Shown: positions 33,821-42,575, counted from the stretch's first letter. The stretch is DNA of 64,000 nt from Rhodocyclaceae bacterium (GCA_016702335.1 JADJEF010000020.1:744001-808000); one strand, 5' to 3'. Program-made: numbers and translations. The notes: generated by a model not told the origin, from the sequence alone.

Positions 33821-34633
33821 TCAACGCGCTGCGGAAACACCCAGAATCCCATCCCAAAAGGGCTCCGACACATGGAATATCCAGTCGTTATGGCCCGCAG
33901 TCGGAATCTCGATGATCATCGGCACTTGCGCCGCCTCGGCCAGATCGCGTCCGGTCTGCGGCCCCAGCACCTCGTCGGCACCCGCGATGACGAGCGTGAT
34001 TTCGCTGCGCACCTTCGGCAGGAAGTCCCGGGAAACAAAGCTGTCTTTGATCAGCCAGCGCACGGGAAGGAACGGGAATTTTCCGCGAGCCACCTCGCGA
34101 ATGCTGGCATAGGGGGTTATCAAAATAAGCTTTGCCGGCGCGTGCGTTTGACGTGCGGCGATCTGCACCGCCACGCCAGTGCCCAGCGACTCACCGATCA
34201 GAAAGATCGGCTGCCCGGCTGGAAGCGCGGCTCGCACCTCTGAATACAGCGCCGCGCCGTCGTCAACCAGCGCCTGCTCGGAGATAGCGCCGTCGCGCCA
34301 GCCGTACCCCGGATATTCAGCCAATATCAGGCGGATTCCGCGCCGGGCGAAAGCCTCGACATAAAACAGGCGGTCAAGCGCCGAGCCCGCGTTGCCGTGA
34401 AACAAAATGGCCGTGGCGCGCACCGGGCCAGGGGGTTCGATCACCAGCGCGCGGCCGGAATACCCCTGGCTTACGCCGGACGGCAGCCTGGTGACATCTG
34501 CCCGGCCGGGAAAATACATCAGCGAGCGCTGCCCCCAATAGACCAGCGCACAGAGCAGTGCGTAGCCGACGAGCAAGCCGATCGCAATACGCATCGGGTC
34601 GATTCTGGGTGCCTTCGACGTACCCGACGTCAC
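33821..34633 (-). CDS. membrane-anchored alpha/beta hydrolase
   Basis: A 270-aa protein. One transmembrane helix (about 15-32) precedes a hydrolase fold: ATAILFHGNAGSALDR carries the oxyanion HG, FLIGESLGTGVA the nucleophile Ser in G-E-S-L-G, and TAGHNDWIF the catalytic His. It resembles the serine aminopeptidase S33/BEM46-like group. The GTG at 34633 overlaps the hflX stop (GTGA), so it is translationally coupled to hflX; an internal ATG (residue 14) is the alternative start. The substrate is unknown. Confidence 0.85.
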   Translation of the reverse strand: MTSGTSKAPRIDPMRIAIGLLVGYALLCALVYWGQRSLMYFPGRADVTRLPSGVSQGYSGRALVIEPPGPVRATAILFHGNAGSALDRLFYVEAFARRGIRLILAEYPGYGWRDGAISEQALVDDGAALYSEVRAALPAGQPIFLIGESLGTGVAVQIAARQTHAPAKLILITPYASIREVARGKFPFLPVRWLIKDSFVSRDFLPKVRSEITLVIAGADEVLGPQTGRDLAEAAQVPMIIEIPTAGHNDWIFHVSEPFWDGILGVSAAR

Positions 34634-36006
34634 GCTTCCCAGTGCTCGCGCGGCAGCGCGGGCACCGACGCCGGGTCGAGTTGCTGGCGCAGGGCGGCAA
34701 TCGCGGCGGGTTCCGCGCGCAGGCTAAACATCGCCCCCTCGGCTTCAGCCTTTTCTTCCAGTACCTGACAATTGGAAAAAATCTCGCCGCGCAGCTGCTG
34801 CATCGACCAGGGCACGAGCACTTCTGCCTCGGTCAGATCTTTCTGAAAAAACGCCATGATGGCGGCGTGCAGCTCGGCGACGTCGTCCGCGCGCTTGGCA
34901 CTCATGACAATACAGCCGGGGTGCTGCTCCTGCAGCATGGCCGTGCAGGCCGCCTGCGCCTCGGGGTCACCGACATGGTCGATCTTGTTGAAAACGCGCA
35001 GGCGCGGCACATCGTCGGCCTCAATTTCGGCCAGCACGGCGTCGGTCACTTCAAGCTGACGCTGAAAACCGGGGTCGCTGGCATCAATGACGTGCAGCAG
35101 CAGTGACGCATCGAGCGCTTCCTCCAGCGTGGTCTTGAACGAGGCCACCAGACCATGCGGCAGGTTTTTGATGAAGCCGACGGTGTCGCTGACCAGCACC
35201 CGCGGTACCGCCTCGGGCTGCAAGGTACGCACCGTGGTGTCGAGCGTGGCGAAGAGCTTGTTTTCCACCAGCACATCGCTGCCGGTCAGCGCCCGCATCA
35301 GGGTCGATTTTCCGGCATTGGTATAGCCCACCAGTGCCACACTGGCCAGCCCCTGCCGCTCTTTCCGGCGGGCGCGCTGGGTGGTGCGCTCGACGTCCAT
35401 GGCGACAATCTCGTTTTCGAGATCGGCGATGCGGTCGCGAATCTTGCGTCGGTCGAGCTCGGTATGCGATTCACCCGCTCCACGTCCGCCGGTGCCGCTG
35501 CGCTGGCGACCCTGCGGTCCGGCCAGCTTGGCCATCTCGCGCAGGCGCGGGGCGAGGTAACCCAGGCGAGCGATCTCGACCTGAGCGCGCGCGGCCCGTG
35601 AGCGTGCGTTACGGTGAAAGATCTCGAGGATGACCATGGTGCGGTCCATCACCTCGCAACCCACATCGTTTTCCAGATTGCGCGCCTGCGAGGGGGATAT
35701 CTCGTGATCGACCAGCACGGCCACGATCTCGGTGGCGGGCGTATTGGCGCTCACCAGCCCTGTGACCGGCGGACCACCGCTGCTGACGAAGTTGCGAATC
35801 TCTTCGCGCTTGCCTTCGCCCAGATAGGCCGAGGTATTGAAGCTGGTGCGCTTCTGGGTGAAGGTATGGATCACCGTGAAACCCAGCGTCTTGGCCAGAT
35901 CACGCAGCTCGGCCAGAGAGGCCTCAAACTCAATGTCAGTGACATTGGGCAGTTGCACGGCGGCGATAACTGCCAATTCGGGAACAGCGGGGGTGTGGTC
36001 TGTCAT
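34630..36006 (-). CDS. hflX: GTPase HflX, ribosome-splitting factor
   Basis: A 458-aa GTPase that splits stalled ribosomes. The N-terminal HflX domain shows TFTQKRTSFNTSAYLGEGKR, the linker GTGGRGAGESHTELDRRKIR is diagnostic, and the G domain has G1 GYTNAGKSTL, G3 DTVGFIKNLP and G4 NKID. Hfq-hflX-hflK order is not present; hflX starts this strand next to a toxin-antitoxin pair. Followed by the coupled hydrolase gene. Confidence 0.95.
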   Translation of the reverse strand: MTDHTPAVPELAVIAAVQLPNVTDIEFEASLAELRDLAKTLGFTVIHTFTQKRTSFNTSAYLGEGKREEIRNFVSSGGPPVTGLVSANTPATEIVAVLVDHEISPSQARNLENDVGCEVMDRTMVILEIFHRNARSRAARAQVEIARLGYLAPRLREMAKLAGPQGRQRSGTGGRGAGESHTELDRRKIRDRIADLENEIVAMDVERTTQRARRKERQGLASVALVGYTNAGKSTLMRALTGSDVLVENKLFATLDTTVRTLQPEAVPRVLVSDTVGFIKNLPHGLVASFKTTLEEALDASLLLHVIDASDPGFQRQLEVTDAVLAEIEADDVPRLRVFNKIDHVGDPEAQAACTAMLQEQHPGCIVMSAKRADDVAELHAAIMAFFQKDLTEAEVLVPWSMQQLRGEIFSNCQVLEEKAEAEGAMFSLRAEPAAIAALRQQLDPASVPALPREHWEA

Positions 36007-36082
36007 GCGTCAGGGGGTGCAGAAGGGCAAGCGATGTGCTCGCGGGGCCGTATGTTCACCGATTTACGCCGCGAGCGGGTAG

Positions 36083-36098
36083 TATTACATTTGTAATA
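36083..36098. promoter_or_regulatory. palindromic operator candidate of the AbrB/Doc operon
   Basis: TATTACA and TGTAATA form a perfect 7-bp inverted repeat with a 2-nt spacer, 16 nt upstream of the antitoxin ATG. It overlaps AT-rich bases that could be a -10 box. Antitoxin autorepression at such a site is typical of the family. Confidence 0.55.
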
Positions 36099-36113
36099 AC
36101 ATAGGAGCCCATC

Positions 36114-36341
36114 ATGCACTTCACTCTCAAACTCACTCAAATTGGCAACTCGGTCGGCGTCATCCTGCCCAAGGAGGCGCTGGCGGCATTGAAATTGGAG
36201 AAGGGTGATTCGATTCATTTGACCGAATCGCCGGACGGGTTCAGAGTCACCACGTTTGATCCTGATTTTGCCGAGCAAATGTCCTTGGCCGAAGACATCA
36301 TGAAAAAGCGTCGGCATGTACTGCGTGAGCTTGCGAAATGA
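36114..36341 (+). CDS. AbrB/MazE-family antitoxin
   Basis: A 75-aa protein with the SpoVT/AbrB swapped-hairpin fold: LKLTQIGNSVGVILPKEALA then LKLEKGDSIHLTESPDGFRV. The C-terminal helix (AEDIMKKRRHVLRELAK) would block the Doc toxin. It has AGGAG upstream, a palindromic operator candidate at 36083, and overlaps the toxin gene by 4 nt. Confidence 0.88.
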   Translation: MHFTLKLTQIGNSVGVILPKEALAALKLEKGDSIHLTESPDGFRVTTFDPDFAEQMSLAEDIMKKRRHVLRELAK

Positions 36342-36721
36342 GTTACGTCTGGATTGAGGAGTCGGTCGTCTGGGCGATCCATGAAGCGCAGTTGGCCGAG
36401 CATGGTGGGTCGGCGGGGGTGCGCGATGCGGGTTTGCTCGCATCCGCCCTGGCCAGACCGGTCAATCTGGCTGCCTGCGAATGCCCCGATGTTGCCGCCT
36501 GCGCTGCCACCTACGGCTATGGTATCTCGCGCAATCATCCCTTTATTGACGGCAACAAGCTCACCGCGTTTGTGTGCACCGAACTGTTCCTGGCATTGAA
36601 CGGCATGGAGCTTTTTGCCAACGATCTCGCCTGCGTAGTCACCATGCTCGCCGTCGCCGCCGGGGAAATGGACGAAGCCGCCTTTGCCAGTTGGCTAAGA
36701 GCAAGCAGTCGCCCACGCTGA
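36338..36721 (+). CDS. doc: Doc/Fic-family death-on-curing toxin
   Basis: A 127-aa Fic-fold kinase-like toxin; Doc phosphorylates EF-Tu. The Fic loop is HPFIDGNKLTAF, with His67, Asp71, Asn73 and Lys74 in place, but the Arg that normally follows Lys (GNKR) is Leu75. The ATG overlaps the antitoxin stop (ATGA). The Arg contributes to ATP phosphate binding in the family, so activity may be reduced; this is inference. Confidence 0.88.
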   Translation: MSYVWIEESVVWAIHEAQLAEHGGSAGVRDAGLLASALARPVNLAACECPDVAACAATYGYGISRNHPFIDGNKLTAFVCTELFLALNGMELFANDLACVVTMLAVAAGEMDEAAFASWLRASSRPR

Positions 36722-36742
36722 TAAACCGCAGAGTGGCAGCAC

Positions 36743-36775
36743 CCTCCGCAAGTCGGCGCTGGTGACACGGCGATT
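36743..36775 (+). repeat. 33-bp dispersed repeat, copy 9 (intergenic)
   Basis: Variable window TGAC, both arms intact, left end CCT. It lies just after the doc stop codon and before the porin terminator. Confidence 0.9.
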
Positions 36776-36790
36776 TCTCGAGCAGAAAGC

Positions 36791-36824
36791 ACAACGGCCG
36801 CCGGGTTGCCCTGGCGGCCGTTGT
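36791..36824 (-). terminator. strong hairpin, probable porin terminator
   Basis: ACAACGGCCGCC and GGCGGCCGTTGT form a perfect 12-bp stem with a 10-nt loop. On the minus strand it follows the porin stop by about 50 nt and is followed by GCTTTCTGC, a weak T tract. It may also stop doc transcription. Confidence 0.7.
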
Positions 36825-36873
36825 GGTTTGCAGCTACTACGTCAGGATAACAGGGGGTTGTCCCCAGTTATTC

Positions 36874-38070
36874 TTAGAAGTTGTGACGAAGACCGACACC
36901 CCAACCACGGGAGTCACCGCCGATGTCGGTCGGCGCAACACCATAGTCACCGCCGGTGGCAGCCGAGGCACCACGCAGCGCCGTAAATTGAGTGTTAGCA
37001 GCACCGACACCCCCGTCGTTAACCGGGTTGTCGTTAGTGACTCGGGTGTAGCCAGCATAGGCCATCGTGCGCTTGCTGAGGTTGTATGAGTACTGGATTG
37101 CCCACGACTTTGCATCATTGTCGCTGACGCGCGCCAAGTCCGTCACATCTTCCTTGCGGTTGAAGTTCGCGTAGTTGAAATCAACGCGGCTCATTTCATT
37201 GATCGGCAACTGCAAGCCCAACTGGTAGACACGGTTCTGCCACTCTGTCGCCGCCAGATTCGGTGTCGTCGGATGACCTGAACGCCGATCCGTCTGATAC
37301 GTACCAAACAGCTTCACCACGCCAAAGTCGTAGCTGGCGCCCAGCATGTGCTCACGGTTGTCGTAGCCAGACAGGTTTGTTACGTCATTGATACGGTGAT
37401 GCACATAAGCCAAGGCCAGCGGACCTGCGGTGTAGTCCGCCATAAAGCCAATCACACGCTCCTGATCATTGTTCGTCGTGGTCCCGGTGGCACCATAAGC
37501 CGTCGTGTCAGCACTTGAAACACCACTGAACGCATAGGTGCCAGACAGCGTCAACCCGCCCATCAGTTTCGGGGAGACGTACTGAATCATGTTGGCGTGA
37601 CGATTGCTGACGCTGATCGAGTTTGCACGCAGCGAGTTGAGTGCGGAAAACGCGGTCGCACGCGCGGCATCGAACTTGTTCATGGCAATGTGGCCAAGGG
37701 TTGTCTGATAACCTGCCTTCACCATACCGAAATCGCCGGACAAGCCAACAGTCTGCTCACGAGCGTTGCCCGTACCATCCAAGTTTGAACCCACGCCGGC
37801 GGCGGCATCCGCACGCAAACCATACTCCAGCGTGAACATGGCCTTCAAGCCGTTGCCCAGAGCCTCTTCACCTTTGAAGCCGAGGCGGCTGGCGCCCCAC
37901 AGACCACTACCGATACCGGCGGTATGATCAGCCTCTGCTGAAGTGAGCATATCCGACCGGGTGTTGTAATAACCCATATCCACCTGACCATACACCGTCA
38001 CATTCGACTGCGCAAACGCCGCACCCGACATCAAGCCAGCCACAGCCAGCGCAATAATTTTCTTTTGCAT
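36874..38070 (-). CDS. Gram-negative general porin
   Basis: A 398-aa outer-membrane protein. The signal peptide MQKKIIALAVAGLMSGAAFA is followed by QSNVTVYGQVDMGYYN and SRLGFKGEEALGNGLKAMFT, the start of betaproteobacterial 16-stranded trimeric porins (Omp32 type). The last residue is Phe (GVGLRHNF), the sorting signal for outer-membrane insertion. Expected to pass small hydrophilic solutes; specificity unknown. Confidence 0.95.
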   Translation of the reverse strand: MQKKIIALAVAGLMSGAAFAQSNVTVYGQVDMGYYNTRSDMLTSAEADHTAGIGSGLWGASRLGFKGEEALGNGLKAMFTLEYGLRADAAAGVGSNLDGTGNAREQTVGLSGDFGMVKAGYQTTLGHIAMNKFDAARATAFSALNSLRANSISVSNRHANMIQYVSPKLMGGLTLSGTYAFSGVSSADTTAYGATGTTTNNDQERVIGFMADYTAGPLALAYVHHRINDVTNLSGYDNREHMLGASYDFGVVKLFGTYQTDRRSGHPTTPNLAATEWQNRVYQLGLQLPINEMSRVDFNYANFNRKEDVTDLARVSDNDAKSWAIQYSYNLSKRTMAYAGYTRVTNDNPVNDGGVGAANTQFTALRGASAATGGDYGVAPTDIGGDSRGWGVGLRHNF

Positions 38071-38412
38071 GAAAAACTCCTTTGGTTGAATGAAGACTTC
38101 ACATGAGCCGCCACCTGACTACTGCGATGACCCCCGGAAAGCTGATGCCATTTTTCACCCGAGCCCCTAGAGTGTCTAATCCAAACCCCACTTGCTTTCG
38201 AGCCGCCGCTGCGACTGATGTTTTTTCACAACATATCCCGTAATGTGGGCGTAAGAAATTTGTCACACGCGCAAATCCGGTAAGGATTTATCGGTCGTTG
38301 GCGCGAGCGCTGCGGGCTACTGTCGGCCTGATGGCTTTCCTGCTGTTGAGCTGAAATGCTCCTTGGGGTTGAAATCCCCCGCAGGGAGTTCAGCAGTTTC
38401 TGGCGGGGGCTG
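38071..38412. other. intergenic region upstream of the porin
   Basis: No gene was recognised in this stretch of about 340 bases. It must hold the porin promoter. A small inverted repeat AAATCC/GGATTT is at 38273-38288. It ends at the stop codon of the broken parE. Confidence 0.6.
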
Positions 38413-38680
38413 TTATCTGCTGAAATAGCGTCGCGCCTGGTGCAGAACGCGGATGACCCGAACATCCCTTTCGCTGCTGCGGTAAATCAAGACGTAGGGA
38501 AACTGCCTCATGACGTACTCACGTCAGACCTTTGCCAGCTCGAAACTCCGCCGGCAACACGCACAGCTTCATGGCCGCTGCAACGATCGAATTTCGCGCG
38601 GTCTCGGCAACCCGCGGTGACGCAATGAGCGCGTAATAGGCCTCAATGGCGGCAACGTCCTGACGGGCACGCAAAGTCCA
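38413..38680 (-). pseudogene. frameshifted ParE/RelE-family toxin
   Basis: Directly after the antitoxin stop the minus strand encodes WTLRARQDVAAIEAYYALIA, SPRVAETARNSIVAAAMKL, then a TGA; in another frame it resumes as REYVMRQFPYVLIYRSSERD, VRVIRVLHQARRYFSR and a stop. These are the two halves of a ParE toxin. The usual start is also lost: the only ATG (38681) is in the wrong frame. The toxin is therefore inactive unless the sequence contains errors. Confidence 0.82.
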
Positions 38681-38866
38681 TCAAGCGACCTTGGCATGCT
38701 TGCGGGCAAAACGCTTCAGGTGCGCATCTGACTGCTTCATGAACTCAGCGTGGGTCATACCCCGACCGGCATCGATGTCGTCGAGCCCCAGCTTGATCTG
38801 ATCGGTCTTCCACCGATCGTAGTCACTGTGCTCGGCCTTTGCTGATTTGCGCGTTGCCGCTTTCAT
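38681..38866 (-). CDS. ParD-like/antitoxin component next to broken parE
   Basis: A 61-aa charged protein (DYDRWKTDQIKLGLDDIDAG, MTHAEFMKQSDAHLKRFARK). GAGGAG lies before the ATG at 38866. Small proteins of this type precede ParE/RelE toxins and act as their antitoxins. It appears intact while its toxin is not, so it may only persist as a relic or as an anti-toxin against homologues. Confidence 0.7.
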   Translation of the reverse strand: MKAATRKSAKAEHSDYDRWKTDQIKLGLDDIDAGRGMTHAEFMKQSDAHLKRFARKHAKVA

Positions 38867-38955
38867 GGGTTGCTCCTCACGTCTATGCCAGAGGTTCTAT
38901 ATGACCGAAATCTTGGCACTCCCCGACGACGCGGACGGGAAGCACTGCATCGCCT

Positions 38956-39921
38956 TTACTTCTCGCGCCCCTGCACGGGTGCCTCGCTGATCATCCAGAG
39001 GTCACGTACCACATCGCCGTAGTACATGCGCCGCCCGGAAAGCTCGGCCCAGAACTGGCTGCCATCGGCACGGCGCATGCGCTCCATCGTTCGGGCGGTG
39101 CGTGCGGCCTCGAATTCAGCGCTTGACCAGTCGGCAAACCGGCTGGCATCCGCCTGATCGGCAAACAACTCGCTCGACGGTAACTGGGTCGAGGCGTGCA
39201 GGGTGCGGCCGAACAACTCGCCAAAACGAGGGTTGCACTTGATCAGGCGCGACCCTTCAAACACACCGATACCGACGGTCGCGCTCTGAAAAATGGCGTT
39301 TTGCTCAACCAGCAGCTGCTCGGCTTCGACTTGCTTGCGCAAATGCTTCATCAGCAGGCTGTGCATCGATTGGTGCATGACACCCACCACCGCCAGACAT
39401 CCGGCAGCACCAATCAAGGCGGCCATGGTCGCGTGGTTAAGTTCGACAAAGCGCCACAACGCGGGTAACAACGTGGGAGTGACAAACAGCACGAAGCTCA
39501 GTCGGCTGGTCGCCGCCAGGACCACCCCGGTATAGGCGACCACGATAATCATTAACCAGATATAGTTTTGCAGATGCGCCTCGGTCGGGAAGAGCGCCCC
39601 GCACACCGTGGCCCAGCCAAGCCCGGTCAACAACATACCGAGCGCATGTCCCCACTCCCACCCTCTCAGTTGCGCAATGTCGATATCCATAGTGCGAAAC
39701 TGATGCCATATCCAGCCGCGCAATGCCAGAGTAGTGAGCATGTACGCCGCCCAAATTTTCAGCAAGTCTTCATCCCCGGTGGGCATGAGCAGTGCAAAGG
39801 TCACCGCCACGCCGAGTAGCATCGAGGCGATCGACCCGGGCAGCCGTGAATACAGGGCCTCAACCCGCTGACGCTCGATGGCCCCGGTCAGGTAAGGATC
39901 GGTCGCGGTGTTAACGGTCAT
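38956..39921 (-). CDS. membrane protein with C-terminal PAS domain
   Basis: A 321-aa protein. About six transmembrane segments fill residues 30-190 (LLGVAVTFALLMP, WAAYMLTTLALRGWI, ALGMLLTGLGWATVCGALF, WLMIIVVAYTGVVLAA, FVLFVTPTLLPALW and GAAGCLAVVGVM). A coiled linker leads to a PAS domain at about 210-320 (NAIFQSATVGIGVFEGSRLI, NPRFGELFG). Unlike most such sensors no GGDEF, EAL or kinase domain follows; the PAS domain ends the protein. It could be a truncated signalling protein or act through a partner. The downstream gene is the antitoxin. Confidence 0.75.
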   Translation of the reverse strand: MTVNTATDPYLTGAIERQRVEALYSRLPGSIASMLLGVAVTFALLMPTGDEDLLKIWAAYMLTTLALRGWIWHQFRTMDIDIAQLRGWEWGHALGMLLTGLGWATVCGALFPTEAHLQNYIWLMIIVVAYTGVVLAATSRLSFVLFVTPTLLPALWRFVELNHATMAALIGAAGCLAVVGVMHQSMHSLLMKHLRKQVEAEQLLVEQNAIFQSATVGIGVFEGSRLIKCNPRFGELFGRTLHASTQLPSSELFADQADASRFADWSSAEFEAARTARTMERMRRADGSQFWAELSGRRMYYGDVVRDLWMISEAPVQGREK

Positions 39922-39936
39922 GGCAGTGATTCCCGG

Positions 39937-40299
39937 TTAGACCACTTGCTGAGCAATTTCGCTACGAACGTCATCCATGTTCAGGGCTCGCGCCTGGGCA
40001 ATGACGTCATTGAGGGCACTGACGGGCAAGGCACCGGCTTCAGAATACAGAATGATCTGGTCGCGAAACACCATGAGCGTGGGAATCGAGCGGATGTTCA
40101 AGGCGCTGGCGAGTTGTTCGTTCGCTTCGGTATCAATCTTGGCAAAAACGATATCGGGATTGGCCTGCGCTGCCGCCTCGAACGTGGGAGCAAATGCCCG
40201 ACAGGGCCCGCACCACGCCGCCCAGAAATCGACAATCACGATGGCGTGTTCGTTGATTGTGGCTTGAAAGGTATGGGCAGTCAGTTCGATCGTACTCAT
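39937..40299 (-). CDS. thioredoxin-like protein
   Basis: A 120-aa protein. DFWAAWCGPCRAFAPTFEAA contains the WCGPC redox active site, and SIPTLMVFRDQ the cis-Pro loop. The start at 40299 (MSTIELTAHTF) gives standard thioredoxin length; an upstream start at 40341 is in frame but less likely. It probably acts as a cytoplasmic protein disulfide reductase or chaperone. It is divergent from gluQRS and just upstream of the PAS gene. Confidence 0.92.
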   Translation of the reverse strand: MSTIELTAHTFQATINEHAIVIVDFWAAWCGPCRAFAPTFEAAAQANPDIVFAKIDTEANEQLASALNIRSIPTLMVFRDQIILYSEAGALPVSALNDVIAQARALNMDDVRSEIAQQVV

Positions 40300-40325
40300 G
40301 GGCGCTGGCGAGGCAAAATGGCGAA

Positions 40326-41342
40326 ATGAACAATGGCGCACATGCTAACGCTTTGCCCGACGACCTGCCAGTCTCAAGAAGTGCCGTAGACAATGGGGTG
40401 ACCGACAGCCCGGCAGAGCGCGGTTCGGGTTCGGCGCGGGCCCCAAGCGGCTATTGCGGGCGCTTTGCGCCCTCACCCACCGGACCGCTGCATTTCGGTT
40501 CGCTGGTGGCTGCCCTGGCCTCATGCCTTGAAGCCCGCCGGCAGGGCGGTCGCTGGTTGGTGCGCATGGATGATCTGGACACCCCCCGGTGCGCGGCCGT
40601 CGCCGCCACGAGCATTCTGCATAGTCTGGATGCCTTTGGCTTTGAGTACGACGAGCCCTTGGTCTGGCAAAGCCAGCGCAGCGAGCGCTATGCTCAGGCG
40701 CTGGCTGCGCTGCAAATGCAAGCCCTCGTCTACCCCTGCGCCTGCACGCGGCGCGAACTGGCTGATTCGCTGCTCGCGCCCGACGGTGCCAGCATTTACC
40801 CCGGCACCTGTCGCAACGGGCTGGGCACCGGACGCCGCGCCGGTTCATGGCGTGTGTGCGTCGGCGAGCAGGTCATTGTCTTTGCCGATCGCATTCAAGG
40901 AGCGCAGCACACGCACCTGGCCGATGAAGTAGGCGATTTTGTCGTGCGGCGCGCCGATGGTCTGTTTGCCTACCAGCTCGCCACGGTTATCGACGATGCC
41001 GATGCGGGTGTTACCGACGTGGTGCGCGGTGCCGATCTGCTCGCCTCGACTCCGCGCCAGATTTGGTTGCAGCATTGCCTGGGGCTGGCGCGCCCGGCGT
41101 ATGCCCATGTGCCGGTAGCGGTGAATGGCGCCGGCGAAAAACTCTCGAAGCAAACGCTGGCCCGCGCGCTCGACAATGCGCATCCGGCGCCGGCACTGGT
41201 GAGCGCACTGCGCTTTCTCGGGCAAAATCCACCCGCCGACCTGGCGCGCGCCTCACAGCCCGAGGTGTGGGCCTGGGCGCATGCAAATTGGCACGAAGCC
41301 CGCGTGCCGCGTTTAGCAGCCAAACTTTGGAAGGAAGAGTAA
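40326..41342 (+). CDS. gluQRS: glutamyl-Q tRNA(Asp) synthetase
   Basis: A 338-aa truncated class I synthetase that glutamylates queuosine in tRNA(Asp). The HIGH-like motif is PSPTGPLHFGSLVAAL; the Cys-rich zinc site is CACTRREL with C in YPGTC; KMSKS appears as KLSKQT. There is no anticodon-binding domain, as expected. The ATG at 40326 leaves about 40 extra N-terminal residues before YCGRFAPSPTG compared with the usual protein, so a later start is possible. Overlaps the next gene by one base. Confidence 0.93.
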   Translation: MNNGAHANALPDDLPVSRSAVDNGVTDSPAERGSGSARAPSGYCGRFAPSPTGPLHFGSLVAALASCLEARRQGGRWLVRMDDLDTPRCAAVAATSILHSLDAFGFEYDEPLVWQSQRSERYAQALAALQMQALVYPCACTRRELADSLLAPDGASIYPGTCRNGLGTGRRAGSWRVCVGEQVIVFADRIQGAQHTHLADEVGDFVVRRADGLFAYQLATVIDDADAGVTDVVRGADLLASTPRQIWLQHCLGLARPAYAHVPVAVNGAGEKLSKQTLARALDNAHPAPALVSALRFLGQNPPADLARASQPEVWAWAHANWHEARVPRLAAKLWKEE

Positions 41343-41761
41343 TGCGAATTGCTGACGACACCAAACTGCGTGAGTTGTTGCGCGCCACCAAAACGATTGC
41401 CGTGGTCGGCATCTCGGACAAACCCTACCGAGACAGCCATCATGTCGCCGAATACCTGATCGAGGCCGGCTACCGCGTGTTTCCGGTCAATCCGAACCTG
41501 CAGAGCGTCTTGGGGTTGCGCTGCTACCCCGATCTGGCCAGCATTCCCGAAGCCATCGATCTGGTGGATGTGTTTCGCCGCCCTGAAGAGGTCGGCCCGG
41601 TCGTAGATGCCGCTGTTGCCATCAAGGCGAAGGCCCTGTGGCTGCAACTGGGCGTAATCAACGAGGCGGAAGCCGAACGGGCCAGCGAGGCAGGCCTGAC
41701 GGTAATCATGGATCGCTGCAGCAAGATCGAGCATGCACGCCTGATCGGATTTCAAGGCTGA
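41342..41761 (+). CDS. CoA-binding domain protein (YccU-like)
   Basis: A 139-aa Rossmann-fold protein: TIAVVGISDKPYRDSHHVAE, YLIEAGYRVFPVNPN and the motif VDVFRRPEEVG, then LWLQLGVINEAEAERASEAG. The family binds CoA and its cellular role is not settled. The start overlaps the gluQRS stop (TAATG), showing translational coupling. Confidence 0.88.
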   Translation: MRIADDTKLRELLRATKTIAVVGISDKPYRDSHHVAEYLIEAGYRVFPVNPNLQSVLGLRCYPDLASIPEAIDLVDVFRRPEEVGPVVDAAVAIKAKALWLQLGVINEAEAERASEAGLTVIMDRCSKIEHARLIGFQG

Positions 41762-41808
41762 GTCGCGGATCGCCGCTCTGCCACTCCGTGGCTGGCGAGC
41801 CGGCGACT
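41761..41808. terminator. bidirectional terminator-like hairpin between convergent genes
   Basis: AGTCGC at the left and GCGACT at the right enclose an inner GCCAC-TCC-GTGGC stem. It fills the whole space between the CoA-binding gene stop and the cpoB stop. There is no strong T tract on either side. Confidence 0.4.
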
Positions 41809-42575
41809 TACTTTTTCTTCTGTAGCTGCACAGCGCGCTTGCCGGCCTCACTCGCCGGATACTGGCTGGCCAGGCGCTGTAAGACCAGTTGGGCCGACTT
41901 CAACTCTTTAGCGGCGGTCAGGTTGTCGGCTTGACTTTCCAGTGCATCCGGCGCTCGGGGGTCCTCGGGCCAGGTTTCTGCAAATTTACCGAACATTGCC
42001 GCTGCGCCCCGATAGTCCTTGAGCTGGCTTCGGGCATAGCCGTTCCAGTAGTGGGCACTGCTGAGCAGCTTGCTTTGCGGGTAGGTGGCAATAAAGCTGT
42101 CAAACGCGGTCATCGCCTCCTTGCTGCGGCCTGCCTTCAGTGCCGTGACCCCTTTTTCATAGGCCTCGGCGTCGCTGATGGTCGTCGCCGGGGGTTCTCC
42201 GGCGGCCGGCGCGGGGGCACTGCTGGGAGTGGCTCCGGCATCCGGCGCTGGTTCGAGCTTGCGCAGTCGGCTGTCCAGATCCACATAGAAATCCTGCTGG
42301 CGCTTCTGGGCATTCTCCAGCTCGTACTTCAACACCTCGAGTTGGCCATTGATGCGGGCGATATCGGCCCGAAGCGCCTCGAACTGGTTGGCGAAATCGA
42401 GCTGGTTGCGCGCCACGCCATCGAGTTTGCCTTGCGCTTCGTTCAGCTGGGTACGCAGTTGCTCGATGTCCTCACGGGCCTCGCTATCGTCAAACAGCCC
42501 GGCCTGGGCCGGCAGCGATGCCCACAGCCCGAGGCCCAGACAAATCGCCGCCGCCAGGCCACGCCGCCCACGCAT
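41808..42575 (-). CDS. cpoB: cell division coordinator CpoB (YbgF), Tol-Pal associated
   Basis: A 255-aa periplasmic protein. Signal peptide at 1-25 (CLGLGLWASLPAQA), an N-terminal coiled coil (EDIEQLRTQLNEAQGKLDGV ... RQQDFYVDLDSRLRKL), a Pro/Ala linker, then three TPR repeats beginning DAEAYEKGVTALKAGRSKEA. CpoB links peptidoglycan synthesis and Tol-mediated outer membrane constriction. It is the last gene of the tol-pal operon, 2 nt after pal. Confidence 0.93.
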   Translation of the reverse strand: MRGRRGLAAAICLGLGLWASLPAQAGLFDDSEAREDIEQLRTQLNEAQGKLDGVARNQLDFANQFEALRADIARINGQLEVLKYELENAQKRQQDFYVDLDSRLRKLEPAPDAGATPSSAPAPAAGEPPATTISDAEAYEKGVTALKAGRSKEAMTAFDSFIATYPQSKLLSSAHYWNGYARSQLKDYRGAAAMFGKFAETWPEDPRAPDALESQADNLTAAKELKSAQLVLQRLASQYPASEAGKRAVQLQKKK

